NCBI RefSeq assembly: GCF_013372165.1
Contig: NZ_CP053828.1
Coordinates: forward strand, 1,240,001 to 1,304,000
Length of the DNA: 64,000 bases
From: Campylobacter hyointestinalis subsp. lawsonii
Lineage (GTDB): Bacteria; Campylobacterota; Campylobacteria; Campylobacterales; Campylobacteraceae
Reading direction: 5' to 3'
The stretch's first letter is position 1, and every line of letters starts with the position of its first letter. The translations under genes were made by a program, and so were the position numbers. Below the pieces are notes generated by a model. The model was not told where the DNA came from, searched no databases, and was given only the letters and a program-made list of their open reading frames with translations. Shown one piece after another: positions 1-8,942 of this stretch.

Positions 1-639
1 CTCAAAATCTTTAGAGATAGCGACTGTGTTTGGATGGGCTTTAGTAGGAGGAAATATAGAAGGCGTGATTTTTAAGCCTAAAGATTTTATTTTATCTGCT
101 TGAGCTCTGTATGCTACATCATCTATGATGATCGCTAGTTTGGCTCTCGTATTTGCTTGATGCTTTTCTTTATTATGTAAAACTTCTGGCGTTTTTGTCT
201 CTTTTTGACTAAGATTTTCATCTTTTTTTAAATTTATATTCGCATCTTTTTGAGTATCGCTGATGTTTGCGTCTTGTTTTAAATTTATACCTGTCTCTTT
301 TTGGCTAACATTTTCATCTTTTTTTAAATTTATAAATGTATTGTTTGTGCTTATATTTTGCTCTGATTTATGAGTTTTACTAAGATTTAAATCGCTAAGA
401 ACATGAGCTGTGCTGATATCTTTTGAGCTATTTTTAGATATGTTTTTTTTCTGAGTATCAAGGTACTCTTCTATCTTGGAAATCGTCTTTTGATCATCTT
501 TAACGACATTTTTATTTGAGTTCGTAACTAGATATAAAACAGCAAAAATGATAGATATACAGATAAATATACCGATATAAACTTTAAAAGCCCCCTTTTT
601 AAATTTAGGGAGCTTTTTTCTTTTTTTTGACTTTGCCAA
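1..639 (-). CDS. divergent polysaccharide deacetylase family protein (YibQ/DUF610-like), 3' end missing
   Basis: This gene begins at a TTG directly behind the ilvC stop codon and runs off the left edge, so 213 N-terminal residues are visible. A basic tail (residues 1-19) precedes one membrane segment (about 20-39). A long Lys/Asp/Asn-rich linker follows, holding three imperfect copies of an INLKxDxNxS unit. The enzymatic domain starts near residue 168 with LAIIIDDVAYR and continues through SLGLKITPSIFPP, which matches the start of the divergent polysaccharide deacetylase fold. The same gene lies beside ilvC in C. jejuni. The protein is probably an inner-membrane-anchored periplasmic enzyme acting on envelope glycans; its substrate is not known. 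The TTG start is inferred from the reading frame and position. Confidence 0.8.
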   Translation of the reverse strand, partial: MAKSKKRKKLPKFKKGAFKVYIGIFICISIIFAVLYLVTNSNKNVVKDDQKTISKIEEYLDTQKKNISKNSSKDISTAHVLSDLNLSKTHKSEQNISTNNTFINLKKDENVSQKETGINLKQDANISDTQKDANINLKKDENLSQKETKTPEVLHNKEKHQANTRAKLAIIIDDVAYRAQADKIKSLGLKITPSIFPPTKAHPNTVAISKDFE

Positions 640-1683
<1,044 letters not shown>

Positions 1684-1701
1684 TTATTTTAAAATTATAC
1701 T

Positions 1702-1733
1702 ATCACTGAAATTTAAAATCACTGAAATTTAAA
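1702..1733. repeat. perfect 16-bp tandem duplication in the ilvC/HDOD intergenic region
   Basis: The unit ATCACTGAAATTTAAA occurs twice head to tail (1702-1717 and 1718-1733), between the divergent ilvC and HDOD genes. It lies within the probable ilvC 5' untranslated region. It looks like a recent slippage or duplication event; no function can be assigned. Confidence 0.9.
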
Positions 1734-1766
1734 ATATTATCTAAATTTAAGATAGATAAAAAGCAC

Positions 1767-1772
1767 ATTATA
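1767..1772 (-). promoter_or_regulatory. candidate -10 box for ilvC
   Basis: On the minus strand this reads TATAAT, followed downstream by an AT-rich leader of about 100 bases to the ilvC start. Campylobacter sigma-70 promoters rely on the -10 box and weakly conserved periodic AT upstream, so a -35 box is not required. There is no TGn extension, hence moderate confidence. Confidence 0.4.
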
Positions 1773-1811
1773 GTAGAATTACTTAAAAATTTTATCAATA
1801 AAGTTGAAAAG

Positions 1812-2624
1812 ATGAATCAAGCAATATACAAAAGCATAAAAACTTTGCCTCCATTTGATGGAACAGTCGCTAAGATACAACAAATTTGTTGTGATGAAGA
1901 TAGCAATATCAAAGATCTAATAGAAGTGATTAAAACAGATCCTATGCTAACTGCAAATATTTTACGCTCAGCAAATAGTCCGCTTTATGGATTTAGCAGA
2001 GAAATAACAGATATCAACCGCGCAGTTATGTTGTTTGGCTTAGCCACCATAAGAGGCTTTGCGCTCTGCGGAGCTATCAAAAAAACTTTTTCTATAGATT
2101 TAAGTCCGTATAAAATTTCAAGTGAAGCATTTTTAAATATGGCAACCGCTCAAAATGCACTTATTTTTAACTGGTACGGAAGCGTAAATAGAGAGCTTTT
2201 AAAAGTACTATCTCCTGCTAGCTTTATGATGGAAGTCGGTAAAATCATAGTGGCAAAAGAATTAATAGAGCATGAAAAAGACGCATCTTTTAAAGATGCA
2301 CTAAAAAATATAAGTAGCCCAAATGATCTTTCAGAATTAGAAATAAAAATGGTTGGTATATCAAATGAAGAGGTCGCTGCTAAGATTTTTGAGCAATGGA
2401 ACCTAGAAACAGAACTTGTTGAGGCTATATTGTATTCAAGCAATCCAGATGACGCTCCTGAATCTATAAAAGAGTGCGCTATCGCTCTAAAAATAGTCAA
2501 AAGTGCTATCAATGTATTTGGACAACTTACAGATGAAAATTTAGAAAGTACGCTTACTCTACTTGATACTTATGGCTTTGAACAAGCTAAATTTATAGAT
2601 GCGGTTAAAAAAGTCAAAGGGTGA
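1812..2624 (+). CDS. HDOD domain signalling protein
   Basis: The 270-residue protein has an HDOD-type domain through most of its length: LPPFDGTVAKIQQI near residue 12, then TDPMLTANILRSANSPLYG (about 47-65), then INRAVMLFGLATIRGFALC. These are the signature segments of the family, which is related to HD phosphohydrolases but usually lacks the metal ligands and acts in signalling. I see no extra output domain. Its stop codon overlaps the rnr start as GTGA, so expression is likely coupled to ribonuclease R. The ribosome site is weak (AAAG just before ATG). The specific signal it handles is unknown. Confidence 0.85.
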   Translation: MNQAIYKSIKTLPPFDGTVAKIQQICCDEDSNIKDLIEVIKTDPMLTANILRSANSPLYGFSREITDINRAVMLFGLATIRGFALCGAIKKTFSIDLSPYKISSEAFLNMATAQNALIFNWYGSVNRELLKVLSPASFMMEVGKIIVAKELIEHEKDASFKDALKNISSPNDLSELEIKMVGISNEEVAAKIFEQWNLETELVEAILYSSNPDDAPESIKECAIALKIVKSAINVFGQLTDENLESTLTLLDTYGFEQAKFIDAVKKVKG

Positions 2625-4546
2625 AAGAATTCCTAAAAGCTCTTCAAAATGGAGTAGATGATAAATTTATAAAAGCCGAATTTAAAGAGATTCTTCGCGT
2701 ATTAGAACAACTAAAAGCCGTCAAAAAATATAAAAATAGATATTATATGAATGACGGTTATGTATGTGGAAAACTAGACATAAGTAGCAACGCTACTGGT
2801 TTTTTATACTCTTATGATAGGCGTTTTAAACAAGATCTTATCATAGAAAATAGACATTTAAACGGCGCTCATTTTGGCGATATAGTTCTAGCTAAGCTTA
2901 CAAATTCAAAAAAATCAAGACTTCATGCCACTGTTATAGCAGTTTTGGTAATGGCAAATGAAACAAGCGTAGTTTATACCAAAAAATTTGGTGGGGCTAT
3001 AATGGGAGTAAATGTCAAAACAGGACTTAGTATAGCCCTAAAAGCTAGCCAAAAATCGCTAAAAGAACTACCTCTAGGAACCGTTTTAAAAATAAATAAT
3101 TTAAACAATGATATCACAGAAGTCCTAGGTGTCCTAAGTGATCCAAATGTCGATGAAAAGATATCTCTTGGCATATTCAATAAAAAAGATACTTTTAGCA
3201 AAACTAGCCAAAATGAGGCTTTGAGCTATGGAGATAATGTAGATAAAAGTATGTATCCAAATAGAGTAGATCTAACTGAGCTTGCTTTTTGCACGATAGA
3301 TCCAGTAGATGCAAAAGATTTTGATGATGCTATTTATTTTGATAAAAAAAATAGAACCATATATGTAGCTATCGCCGATGTAAGCGAGTATGTAGCGCCA
3401 TACTCAGCGATCGACAAAGAGGCTAAATTTAGAGGATTTTCCATATATTTTCCACATATCGCCATTCCGATGCTACCAAGAAATCTTAGCGAAAATATAT
3501 GCTCTTTGAAACAGGACTGCGATAGGCTCGCATTTGTTTTTAAAATAACACTAGATGAAAACTTAGAATCTAGCAAAGAAGAGCTTTTTGAAGCAGTTAT
3601 TCACTCTAAAAAGCGATTTAGTTATGATGAAGTTGATGAGATATTAGCATTAAAAGCAAAAACAATAGATAGCATTCAAAGCTGGATACTTGATCTTTTT
3701 GAGCTTACAAAAAAACTAAAAGAGAATAGGCTTAAAAACGGATTTGATTTTAGAAGCAAAGAACTTAGGATGAAGCTAAAAGACGGATTAGTCACGCAAA
3801 CCTCTTATGAAAAAGAGACTGAGTCTCACGCTCTCATAGAAGACTGTATGCTTTTAGCAAACAAAGCCGCGGCAAAACGCATCAAAAAAGGAATATTTAG
3901 AAACCACGCTCAAGCTGATCTAAAAAAGATAAATACTCTTCTTGATGATCTAGCGCTTTTAGGCATAGACGTTCCTTATCAAAGTGATACCGTAAAACTC
4001 ATCGCTCAAATTCAAACAAAAGCAGACGAGCTAGGCATCAGAGAAGATGTAGATAAGCTAATCATAAAAGCTCAAAAAAGAGCTGAATACGCAAGTGAGC
4101 CAAAAGGACACTTCGGGCTTGGATTTGAGCTTTACTCGCATTTCACAAGCCCTATTAGAAGATACTCTGATTTACTCTTGCATAGACTTTTAAAAGCAAA
4201 TTTAAAAAACGATATAAAGCTTTTTAATTATCTTCTTTTAGATATAGAAGGTACTTGCGCAACATTAAATGAGCTTGAACGTGAAGCAGATAAAGTGGCA
4301 TGGGACTTTATGGATAGAAAATTTGCTCGCTGGGCGGCTTTAAATTTAAATAAAAAATTCCGCTGCATTATAAGCGAAGTAGGAAATGAAAGCATAGCAA
4401 AACTAGATGATGAATTAAAAGGTGCTAAAATATTCATAGAAGGCTTTGCGTGTGAGCTCTTAACGCCTGTTTTAGTAGAGATAAAAGAAGTCGATATCGC
4501 CTCTGCAAAGATCATCGCAAAAGTGGTAGAAAAATTAAATGTATAA
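2621..4546 (+). CDS. rnr: ribonuclease R (RNB-family 3'-5' exoribonuclease)
   Basis: RNase R degrades structured RNA processively from the 3' end. At 641 residues it has the shorter Campylobacter length rather than the roughly 800 of E. coli. A cold-shock-like RNA-binding region lies in the first 200 residues. The RNB catalytic core begins at FCTIDPVDAKDFDDAIYFD (about 225-243), which carries the metal-binding aspartates, and continues through PRNLSENICSL and GHFGLGFELYSHFTSPIRRYSD (about 493-514). I see no clear C-terminal S1 domain, so substrate handling may differ from the E. coli enzyme. The start is GTG, overlapping the HDOD stop; the end overlaps holA by 8 bases. Confidence 0.95.
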   Translation: MKEFLKALQNGVDDKFIKAEFKEILRVLEQLKAVKKYKNRYYMNDGYVCGKLDISSNATGFLYSYDRRFKQDLIIENRHLNGAHFGDIVLAKLTNSKKSRLHATVIAVLVMANETSVVYTKKFGGAIMGVNVKTGLSIALKASQKSLKELPLGTVLKINNLNNDITEVLGVLSDPNVDEKISLGIFNKKDTFSKTSQNEALSYGDNVDKSMYPNRVDLTELAFCTIDPVDAKDFDDAIYFDKKNRTIYVAIADVSEYVAPYSAIDKEAKFRGFSIYFPHIAIPMLPRNLSENICSLKQDCDRLAFVFKITLDENLESSKEELFEAVIHSKKRFSYDEVDEILALKAKTIDSIQSWILDLFELTKKLKENRLKNGFDFRSKELRMKLKDGLVTQTSYEKETESHALIEDCMLLANKAAAKRIKKGIFRNHAQADLKKINTLLDDLALLGIDVPYQSDTVKLIAQIQTKADELGIREDVDKLIIKAQKRAEYASEPKGHFGLGFELYSHFTSPIRRYSDLLLHRLLKANLKNDIKLFNYLLLDIEGTCATLNELEREADKVAWDFMDRKFARWAALNLNKKFRCIISEVGNESIAKLDDELKGAKIFIEGFACELLTPVLVEIKEVDIASAKIIAKVVEKLNV

Positions 4547-5531
4547 AAAAGAGTTACAAAACCTATTAAACTCGCCGAAATTTCCAAACTATTTTTTGCT
4601 TTTTGGAAGCGAAGCTTATCAAGTTGAGCTTTTTACTAAAGAGATTCTTGATAAATTTGATGATGAAAATAGACTAGATATTTATTTTGACGAGTATGAT
4701 TTTAACGTTGCAAGATCGCATATATCAGAAACTTCGCTATTTTGTAATTCAAACGTGCTACATATAAAAGCAGACAAAAATATCCCCACAAAAGAGTTAA
4801 AAACTCTCATAGAAATATGCAAAAAAAACGAAAATAGCGTATTCATCTATGAATTTTATGAAAATGAAGATAAAATTTCATTTGAGGCGCAAAAAGCATT
4901 TGGTGTAAATTTTGCAAGATTTTTTGTGCCAAGCACTCCAAACGAAGCGATAAATTTACTATCATATCACGCGCAAAAACTAGGCATAAATGCTACAAAT
5001 GCAGCTCTTTATCAAATTTATACATTGCAAAATGAAAGCCTATATCTAGCAAGTAGCGAACTAAATAAGCTAGAAAGTTTGTCAAAAAATGTTGATGAAA
5101 ATATAGTAAATCAACTAGTCTTTAGCCTAAATGGAGTAAATTTCGAAACATTTTTTGATAAAATCATATCATTGCAAAACATAAAAGATGATTTTATAAA
5201 TTACATTAGCGACCCAAACTTAAATGAAATAGCATTTATAAACTCACTATATTCATCATTTTTTAGACTTTTTAAAATTCAAACATATGTCAAAATTTAT
5301 GGCGAATTTGACCTTAAAAAAGCTATCGGATATCTCCCGCCTTTAAACGTTGCAAATCAGCTAAAAAGACAAGCTTTAGGTATAAATACAGAACTTTATA
5401 TGCAAATTTTCCAGTTTTTAAATTTAACCGAGTATGATTTGAAAACGAAAAAAGATATAGAAAAAGAGAGTTTTTTGCTATCTTCTATACTATCCATACA
5501 AAATCTAATAGCAAAAAACAGAAAATCTTAA
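4539..5531 (+). CDS. holA: DNA polymerase III subunit delta
   Basis: HolA is the delta subunit of the clamp loader and opens the beta sliding clamp. The 330-residue protein starts with MYKKELQNLLNSPKFPNYFLLFGSE in pieces typical of the family (FLLFGSE near residue 19) and follows the delta fold: an AAA-like N-terminal module and an all-helical C-terminal collar, without a Walker A motif, as expected for delta. It overlaps rnr by 8 bases and is the third gene of the HDOD-rnr-holA unit. Sequence conservation in this family is low, so the assignment also leans on its position after rnr, as in C. jejuni. Confidence 0.85.
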   Translation: MYKKELQNLLNSPKFPNYFLLFGSEAYQVELFTKEILDKFDDENRLDIYFDEYDFNVARSHISETSLFCNSNVLHIKADKNIPTKELKTLIEICKKNENSVFIYEFYENEDKISFEAQKAFGVNFARFFVPSTPNEAINLLSYHAQKLGINATNAALYQIYTLQNESLYLASSELNKLESLSKNVDENIVNQLVFSLNGVNFETFFDKIISLQNIKDDFINYISDPNLNEIAFINSLYSSFFRLFKIQTYVKIYGEFDLKKAIGYLPPLNVANQLKRQALGINTELYMQIFQFLNLTEYDLKTKKDIEKESFLLSSILSIQNLIAKNRKS

Positions 5532-5540
5532 GTGAGATTA

Positions 5541-5549
5541 TGATAAAAT
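5541..5549 (+). promoter_or_regulatory. extended -10 promoter of rpsF-ssb-rpsR
   Basis: TGATAAAAT fits the TGnTAnAAT extended -10 pattern of Campylobacter sigma-70 promoters. It is the only good match between the holA stop and rpsF, and would give a leader of about 60 bases that contains the hairpin at 5581-5596. Confidence 0.6.
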
Positions 5550-5580
5550 GCAAGTCGCTTTTATTTCAAAGCAAATCCTT

Positions 5581-5596
5581 GCTCTTAATCAAGAGC
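5581..5596 (+). promoter_or_regulatory. leader hairpin upstream of rpsF
   Basis: GCTCTT-aatc-AAGAGC is a perfect 6-bp stem with a 4-base loop, placed 11 bases before the AAGGAG ribosome site (5608-5613) of rpsF. In several phyla an S6:S18 complex binds the rpsF leader, but the known motif has a conserved CCG bulge that I do not see here. A regulatory role is therefore only a possibility. Confidence 0.4.
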
Positions 5597-5618
5597 TAAA
5601 TACCCATAAGGAGAAATA

Positions 5619-6008
5619 ATGAAACATTACGAGCTTTTGTTCATCTTAAAGCCAACACTAACAGAAGATGAAGCTAAAGTTAAAGTTGACTTCATAAAAG
5701 AAGTTATTACAAAAAACGGCGGCGAAATCGCCAGCGTAGTAGAGATGGGAACTCGCAAACTTGCTTACAAAATAGACAAGTATGAAAGAGGAACTTATGT
5801 AGTTATATACTTCACAGCTCCAACATCGCTTATAGCCGAACTAGTCAGAAATGTAAGAATTACTGAAGAAGTTATAAGATTTTTAACTGTAAAATATGAA
5901 AACAAAAGAGAGATTGCTGCTTGGGAAAAACTAAGCAAAGGTCAAAAATTAGTAAGTGCTAAAAAAGAGATAAGATCTACAGAAAAGCCAAGTGATTTAG
6001 AAGAATAA
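5619..6008 (+). CDS. rpsF: 30S ribosomal protein S6
   Basis: S6 binds the central domain of 16S rRNA together with S18. The 129-residue protein has the canonical opening [12 protein letters not shown], the [17 protein letters not shown] segment (about 45-61) and the [12 protein letters not shown] helix; the C-terminal tail is charged and probably disordered. A strong ribosome site (AAGGAG) lies 5 bases before the ATG. It heads the three-gene rpsF-ssb-rpsR operon, an arrangement conserved widely in bacteria. Confidence 0.97.
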   Translation: MKHYELLFILKPTLTEDEAKVKVDFIKEVITKNGGEIASVVEMGTRKLAYKIDKYERGTYVVIYFTAPTSLIAELVRNVRITEEVIRFLTVKYENKREIAAWEKLSKGQKLVSAKKEIRSTEKPSDLEE

Positions 6009-6020
6009 AAAGGATAGCTT

Positions 6021-6584
6021 ATGTTTAATAAAGTCGTTTTAGTCGGAAACCTAACAAGAGATATAGAACTTAGATATGCTCAAAGTGGCTCAGCCATAGG
6101 AAGTACAGGCATCGCAGTTACTAGAAAATTTAGTGGTGCAAACGGCGAAAAAAGAGAGGAAACGTGCTTTATTGACATTACTTTTTTTGGAAGACAAGCT
6201 GAAATCGCAAACCAATACCTAAATAAAGGCAGCAAAATCCTTATAGAAGGTAGGTTAAAACTTGATCAATGGCAAGATCAGCAAGGCAATCCTCGCTCAA
6301 AGCATAGTATAATCGTAGAAAATATGGAAATGCTTGGGGGAAATCAAGGTGGATTTAAAGATCCTCAAACAAATAATACTCAAAACAATAGCTATCAAGA
6401 AATGCAAAATAGCTACCAACAAAACTCGAATGCTAGAAGCAGACAAAACTTTGACTACAGTAACACTACCAAAGCTCCTATGCAACCAAAAAAAGAGCAA
6501 AATAGCGAGTATTACGAGGAAAAGATCCCAGTCATCAATGTAGATGATGACAAATATGATAATGATGAAACTATTCCATTTTAA
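6021..6584 (+). CDS. ssb: single-stranded DNA-binding protein
   Basis: SSB coats single-stranded DNA in replication and repair and recruits partners by its C-terminal tip. The OB fold fills residues 1-110: MFNKVVLVGNLTRD at the start, IDITFFGRQAEIANQYL (about 52-68) and the basic GRLKLDQWQDQQG. A Gln/Asn/Ser-rich flexible linker (about 112-170) leads to the acidic tail ending DDDKYDNDETIPF, which preserves the family's hydrophobic terminal I-P-F. At 187 residues the length is normal. It lies between rpsF and rpsR, 12 and 10 bases away respectively. Confidence 0.97.
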   Translation: MFNKVVLVGNLTRDIELRYAQSGSAIGSTGIAVTRKFSGANGEKREETCFIDITFFGRQAEIANQYLNKGSKILIEGRLKLDQWQDQQGNPRSKHSIIVENMEMLGGNQGGFKDPQTNNTQNNSYQEMQNSYQQNSNARSRQNFDYSNTTKAPMQPKKEQNSEYYEEKIPVINVDDDKYDNDETIPF

Positions 6585-6594
6585 AGGATAAATA

Positions 6595-6855
6595 ATGGCA
6601 GAAAAAAGAAAATATAGCAAAAAATATTGCAAATACACTGAAGCTAAAGTTGAGTTTATAGATTACAAAGATACAGGGCTTTTAAAATACTGTTTGTCTG
6701 AAAGATTTAAAATTATGCCTAGACGTCTTACAGGCACAAGTAAAAAATACCAAGAGATGGTTGAAAAAGCTATAAAAAGAGCTAGGCACGTTGCGCTTAT
6801 ACCTTACATAGTTGATCGTGATAGTGTTGTAACAAATCCTTTCGAAGGTCTATAA
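6595..6855 (+). CDS. rpsR: 30S ribosomal protein S18
   Basis: S18 pairs with S6 on the small-subunit platform. The 86-residue protein shows the family core [20 protein letters not shown] followed by [14 protein letters not shown] (about 21-56) and a basic helix [14 protein letters not shown]. It is the last gene of its operon and is followed 4 bases later by a strong stem-loop. Confidence 0.97.
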   Translation: MAEKRKYSKKYCKYTEAKVEFIDYKDTGLLKYCLSERFKIMPRRLTGTSKKYQEMVEKAIKRARHVALIPYIVDRDSVVTNPFEGL

Positions 6856-6859
6856 TACC

Positions 6860-6888
6860 AAATTCGGTCGAAAACTCCGACCGAATTT
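6860..6888 (+). terminator. terminator of rpsF-ssb-rpsR
   Basis: AAATTCGGTCG and CGACCGAATTT form a perfect 11-bp stem around a 7-base loop, ending 33 bases after the rpsR stop. The T-run after the stem is weak (TTT, then ATAACTTTC), but the stem flanks supply A and T tracts in both directions, so it may work on both strands. Confidence 0.75.
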
Positions 6889-6938
6889 ATAACTTTCATC
6901 AAATTTAATAAATCAAAAATTCCTTATTAAATTTATTA

Positions 6939-6976
6939 AAATAAATTTAGCTCATTAATCAGAGCCAAATTTATTT
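6939..6976 (-). terminator. terminator at the end of dnaJ
   Basis: Arms 6939-6953 and 6962-6976 pair over 15 positions with one mismatch. The structure overlaps the dnaJ stop codon and has T-rich flanks on the minus strand. With the rpsR hairpin it insulates the two convergent operons. Confidence 0.6.
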
Positions 6977-8062
6977 AAACCAGCTTTTTATCTTATCAAA
7001 AATACTATTTTCACTAGTAGTTCCACTCGTGACGCCGAAACTTTTTTGTAATTTTTCCAAAAGCTCTTTTTGCTCATCAGTAAGCTTTTTAGGTGTATCT
7101 ATTGCTATTTGGACTATAAGACGACCATTTCTTTTCGTATGTGCATTTTTTACGCCTTCATTCTCAAAAATAAATTGCTGTTTGTCTTTTGCTCCAACTG
7201 GAAGTTTAAGATCCGCATCACCTCTTAAAGTAGGGATTTTTATTGTTTCACCTAGCATTGCTTGAGTAAAAAATACTGGTATTTCTATATAAACGTCATC
7301 GCCGTTTCTTACAAAATGATCATCATCTTTTACATTGACCCTAACATAAAGATCGCCAGTGCCATTTAGTCCTTTGTTTCCTTTTCCAGATACTCTTATA
7401 CGATTCCCAGTATCTACGCCCTCTGGTATGCTTATTTTTATGCTATTTTCTTCTTGCTTAAATCCATTGCCACCACAATCTTTGCATTTTTCTTTTATAG
7501 CTTCACCGCTACCATTACAATACGGACAAGTTTGAACAAAACTCATAAAACCTTGTCTATGACTGATCTTTCCACGTCCTGCACAGTGAGAACAAGTTGC
7601 TTTCTTGCCGTCTTTTGATCCTGTTGCGTTGCAAGTTTGGCAAGGCGTTTTAAAACTATATTTTATCTCTTTTTCGCATCCAAAAACAGCTTCGTTAAAC
7701 TCAAGATTTACGATAGTTTCGATATCTAAGTTGTATTTATCTGAGCTTCTTCTATCTCTACTACTAAAGCCACCGCCAAAAAATGAGCTAAAAATATCGC
7801 CCAAATCAAAATCGCTGTCAAATCCGCTAAATCCATTTGAATTTAATCCGTCTTTTCCGTATTTATCGTAAATATCTCGTTTTTCGCTATTGCTTAGAAC
7901 TTCATAAGCTTCGTTTATGAGTTTAAACTTCTCTTCAGCTTCTTTGTCGCCTTGATTTCTATCTGGATGATATTTTAGAGCTAGTTTTCTATAAGCTTTT
8001 TTTATAACTTCAGCATCTGCGTCACGTGAAATCTCTAAAATTTCGTAGTAATCAAACTCCAA
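6971..8062 (-). CDS. dnaJ: chaperone protein DnaJ
   Basis: DnaJ is the Hsp40 co-chaperone that delivers unfolded protein to DnaK and stimulates its ATPase. The 363-residue protein is a full type I DnaJ: a J domain at residues 1-70 with the HPD triad in [10 protein letters not shown], a Gly/Phe-rich region (about 75-100), four CxxCxGxG zinc repeats ([32 protein letters not shown]; about 141-200), and C-terminal substrate-binding domains. It is transcribed away from racRS, as in C. jejuni. An extended -10 box lies 33 bases upstream; I see no CIRCE element. Confidence 0.95.
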   Translation of the reverse strand: MEFDYYEILEISRDADAEVIKKAYRKLALKYHPDRNQGDKEAEEKFKLINEAYEVLSNSEKRDIYDKYGKDGLNSNGFSGFDSDFDLGDIFSSFFGGGFSSRDRRSSDKYNLDIETIVNLEFNEAVFGCEKEIKYSFKTPCQTCNATGSKDGKKATCSHCAGRGKISHRQGFMSFVQTCPYCNGSGEAIKEKCKDCGGNGFKQEENSIKISIPEGVDTGNRIRVSGKGNKGLNGTGDLYVRVNVKDDDHFVRNGDDVYIEIPVFFTQAMLGETIKIPTLRGDADLKLPVGAKDKQQFIFENEGVKNAHTKRNGRLIVQIAIDTPKKLTDEQKELLEKLQKSFGVTSGTTSENSIFDKIKSWFK

Positions 8063-8094
8063 ATCATTTCCTTTTATCTAAATTTAAATCGCAT

Positions 8095-8103
8095 ATTCTA
8101 TCA
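8095..8103 (-). promoter_or_regulatory. extended -10 promoter of dnaJ
   Basis: On the minus strand this reads TGATAGAAT, 33 bases upstream of the dnaJ ATG. T-rich sequence lies just upstream, as is usual for Campylobacter promoters. Confidence 0.55.
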
Positions 8104-8234
8104 AAAAAATACTTATATAATGCTAACCGTTAGATTTAAACTTAATAATGCCTATCTTATGATTTATAAAAAATAAAATTATTGCTCAAATTTATTTAAA
8201 GTTAATAATTTAATTAAAAGATGTTACCATTTTT

Positions 8235-8243
8235 TGATATAAT
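8235..8243 (+). promoter_or_regulatory. extended -10 promoter of racRS
   Basis: TGATATAAT is a perfect extended -10 box, with a T-run immediately upstream. The racR ATG is 27 bases downstream, preceded by the ribosome site AGGAG (8260-8264). Confidence 0.7.
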
Positions 8244-8270
8244 ATTTACTAAAAATATTAGGAGCACAAA

Positions 8271-8942
8271 ATGATAAACGTGTTGATGATAGAAGATGAT
8301 CCGGAATTTGCTCAAATTTTATCTGAATATCTTTTAAAATTTAATATCAAAGTTACAAATTATGAAGATCCGTATTTAGGAATAAGCGCTGGTATAAAAA
8401 ACTATGATCTGCTTATCTTAGATCTTACCTTGCCTGGAATGGATGGTCTAGAAGTATGCAAAGAGATCAGAGAAAAATACGATATTCCTATCATTATCAG
8501 TTCAGCTAGAAGCGACGTAAATGATAGAGTAGTAGGTCTGCAAATAGGGGCTGATGATTATCTACCAAAACCTTATGATCCAAAAGAGATGCATGCTAGA
8601 ATCATAAGTTTGATCAGAAGATATAAAAAAACAAATGAAATTCAAGAAGTAGCTACTGATAGTGCATTTAAAGTCGATGAAAAAAGACACGAGATTTCAT
8701 ACAACAACGAAGTTTTAACGCTCACTCCAGCAGAATACGAAATACTAGAATATCTCATAAAACAACATAGTTTTTCTGTATCTAGAGAACAACTAGTATA
8801 TCACTGCAAGAGCCTAAAAGACAAAGACTCAAAAAGCCTAGATGTCATAATAGGACGTCTAAGAACAAAGATAGGCGATAGTTCAAAATCGCCAAAACAT
8901 ATATTTTCAGTTCGTGGAATCGGCTATAAATTAGTAGGATGA
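8271..8942 (+). CDS. racR: response regulator, OmpR/PhoB family (RacR-like)
   Basis: A 223-residue transcription regulator. The receiver domain (about 1-115) has the acidic pair in MIEDD, the phospho-acceptor aspartate in LLILDLTLPGMDG, a conserved Ser in ISSARSD and the Lys in LPKPYDP. The winged-helix DNA-binding domain (about 125-223) ends with IIGRLRTKIGDSS and VRGIGYKL. The position between dnaJ and recR, and the partner kinase, match RacR of C. jejuni, which is involved in growth at different temperatures and in responses to alternative electron acceptors. The stop overlaps racS as ATGA. Confidence 0.9.
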   Translation: MINVLMIEDDPEFAQILSEYLLKFNIKVTNYEDPYLGISAGIKNYDLLILDLTLPGMDGLEVCKEIREKYDIPIIISSARSDVNDRVVGLQIGADDYLPKPYDPKEMHARIISLIRRYKKTNEIQEVATDSAFKVDEKRHEISYNNEVLTLTPAEYEILEYLIKQHSFSVSREQLVYHCKSLKDKDSKSLDVIIGRLRTKIGDSSKSPKHIFSVRGIGYKLVG

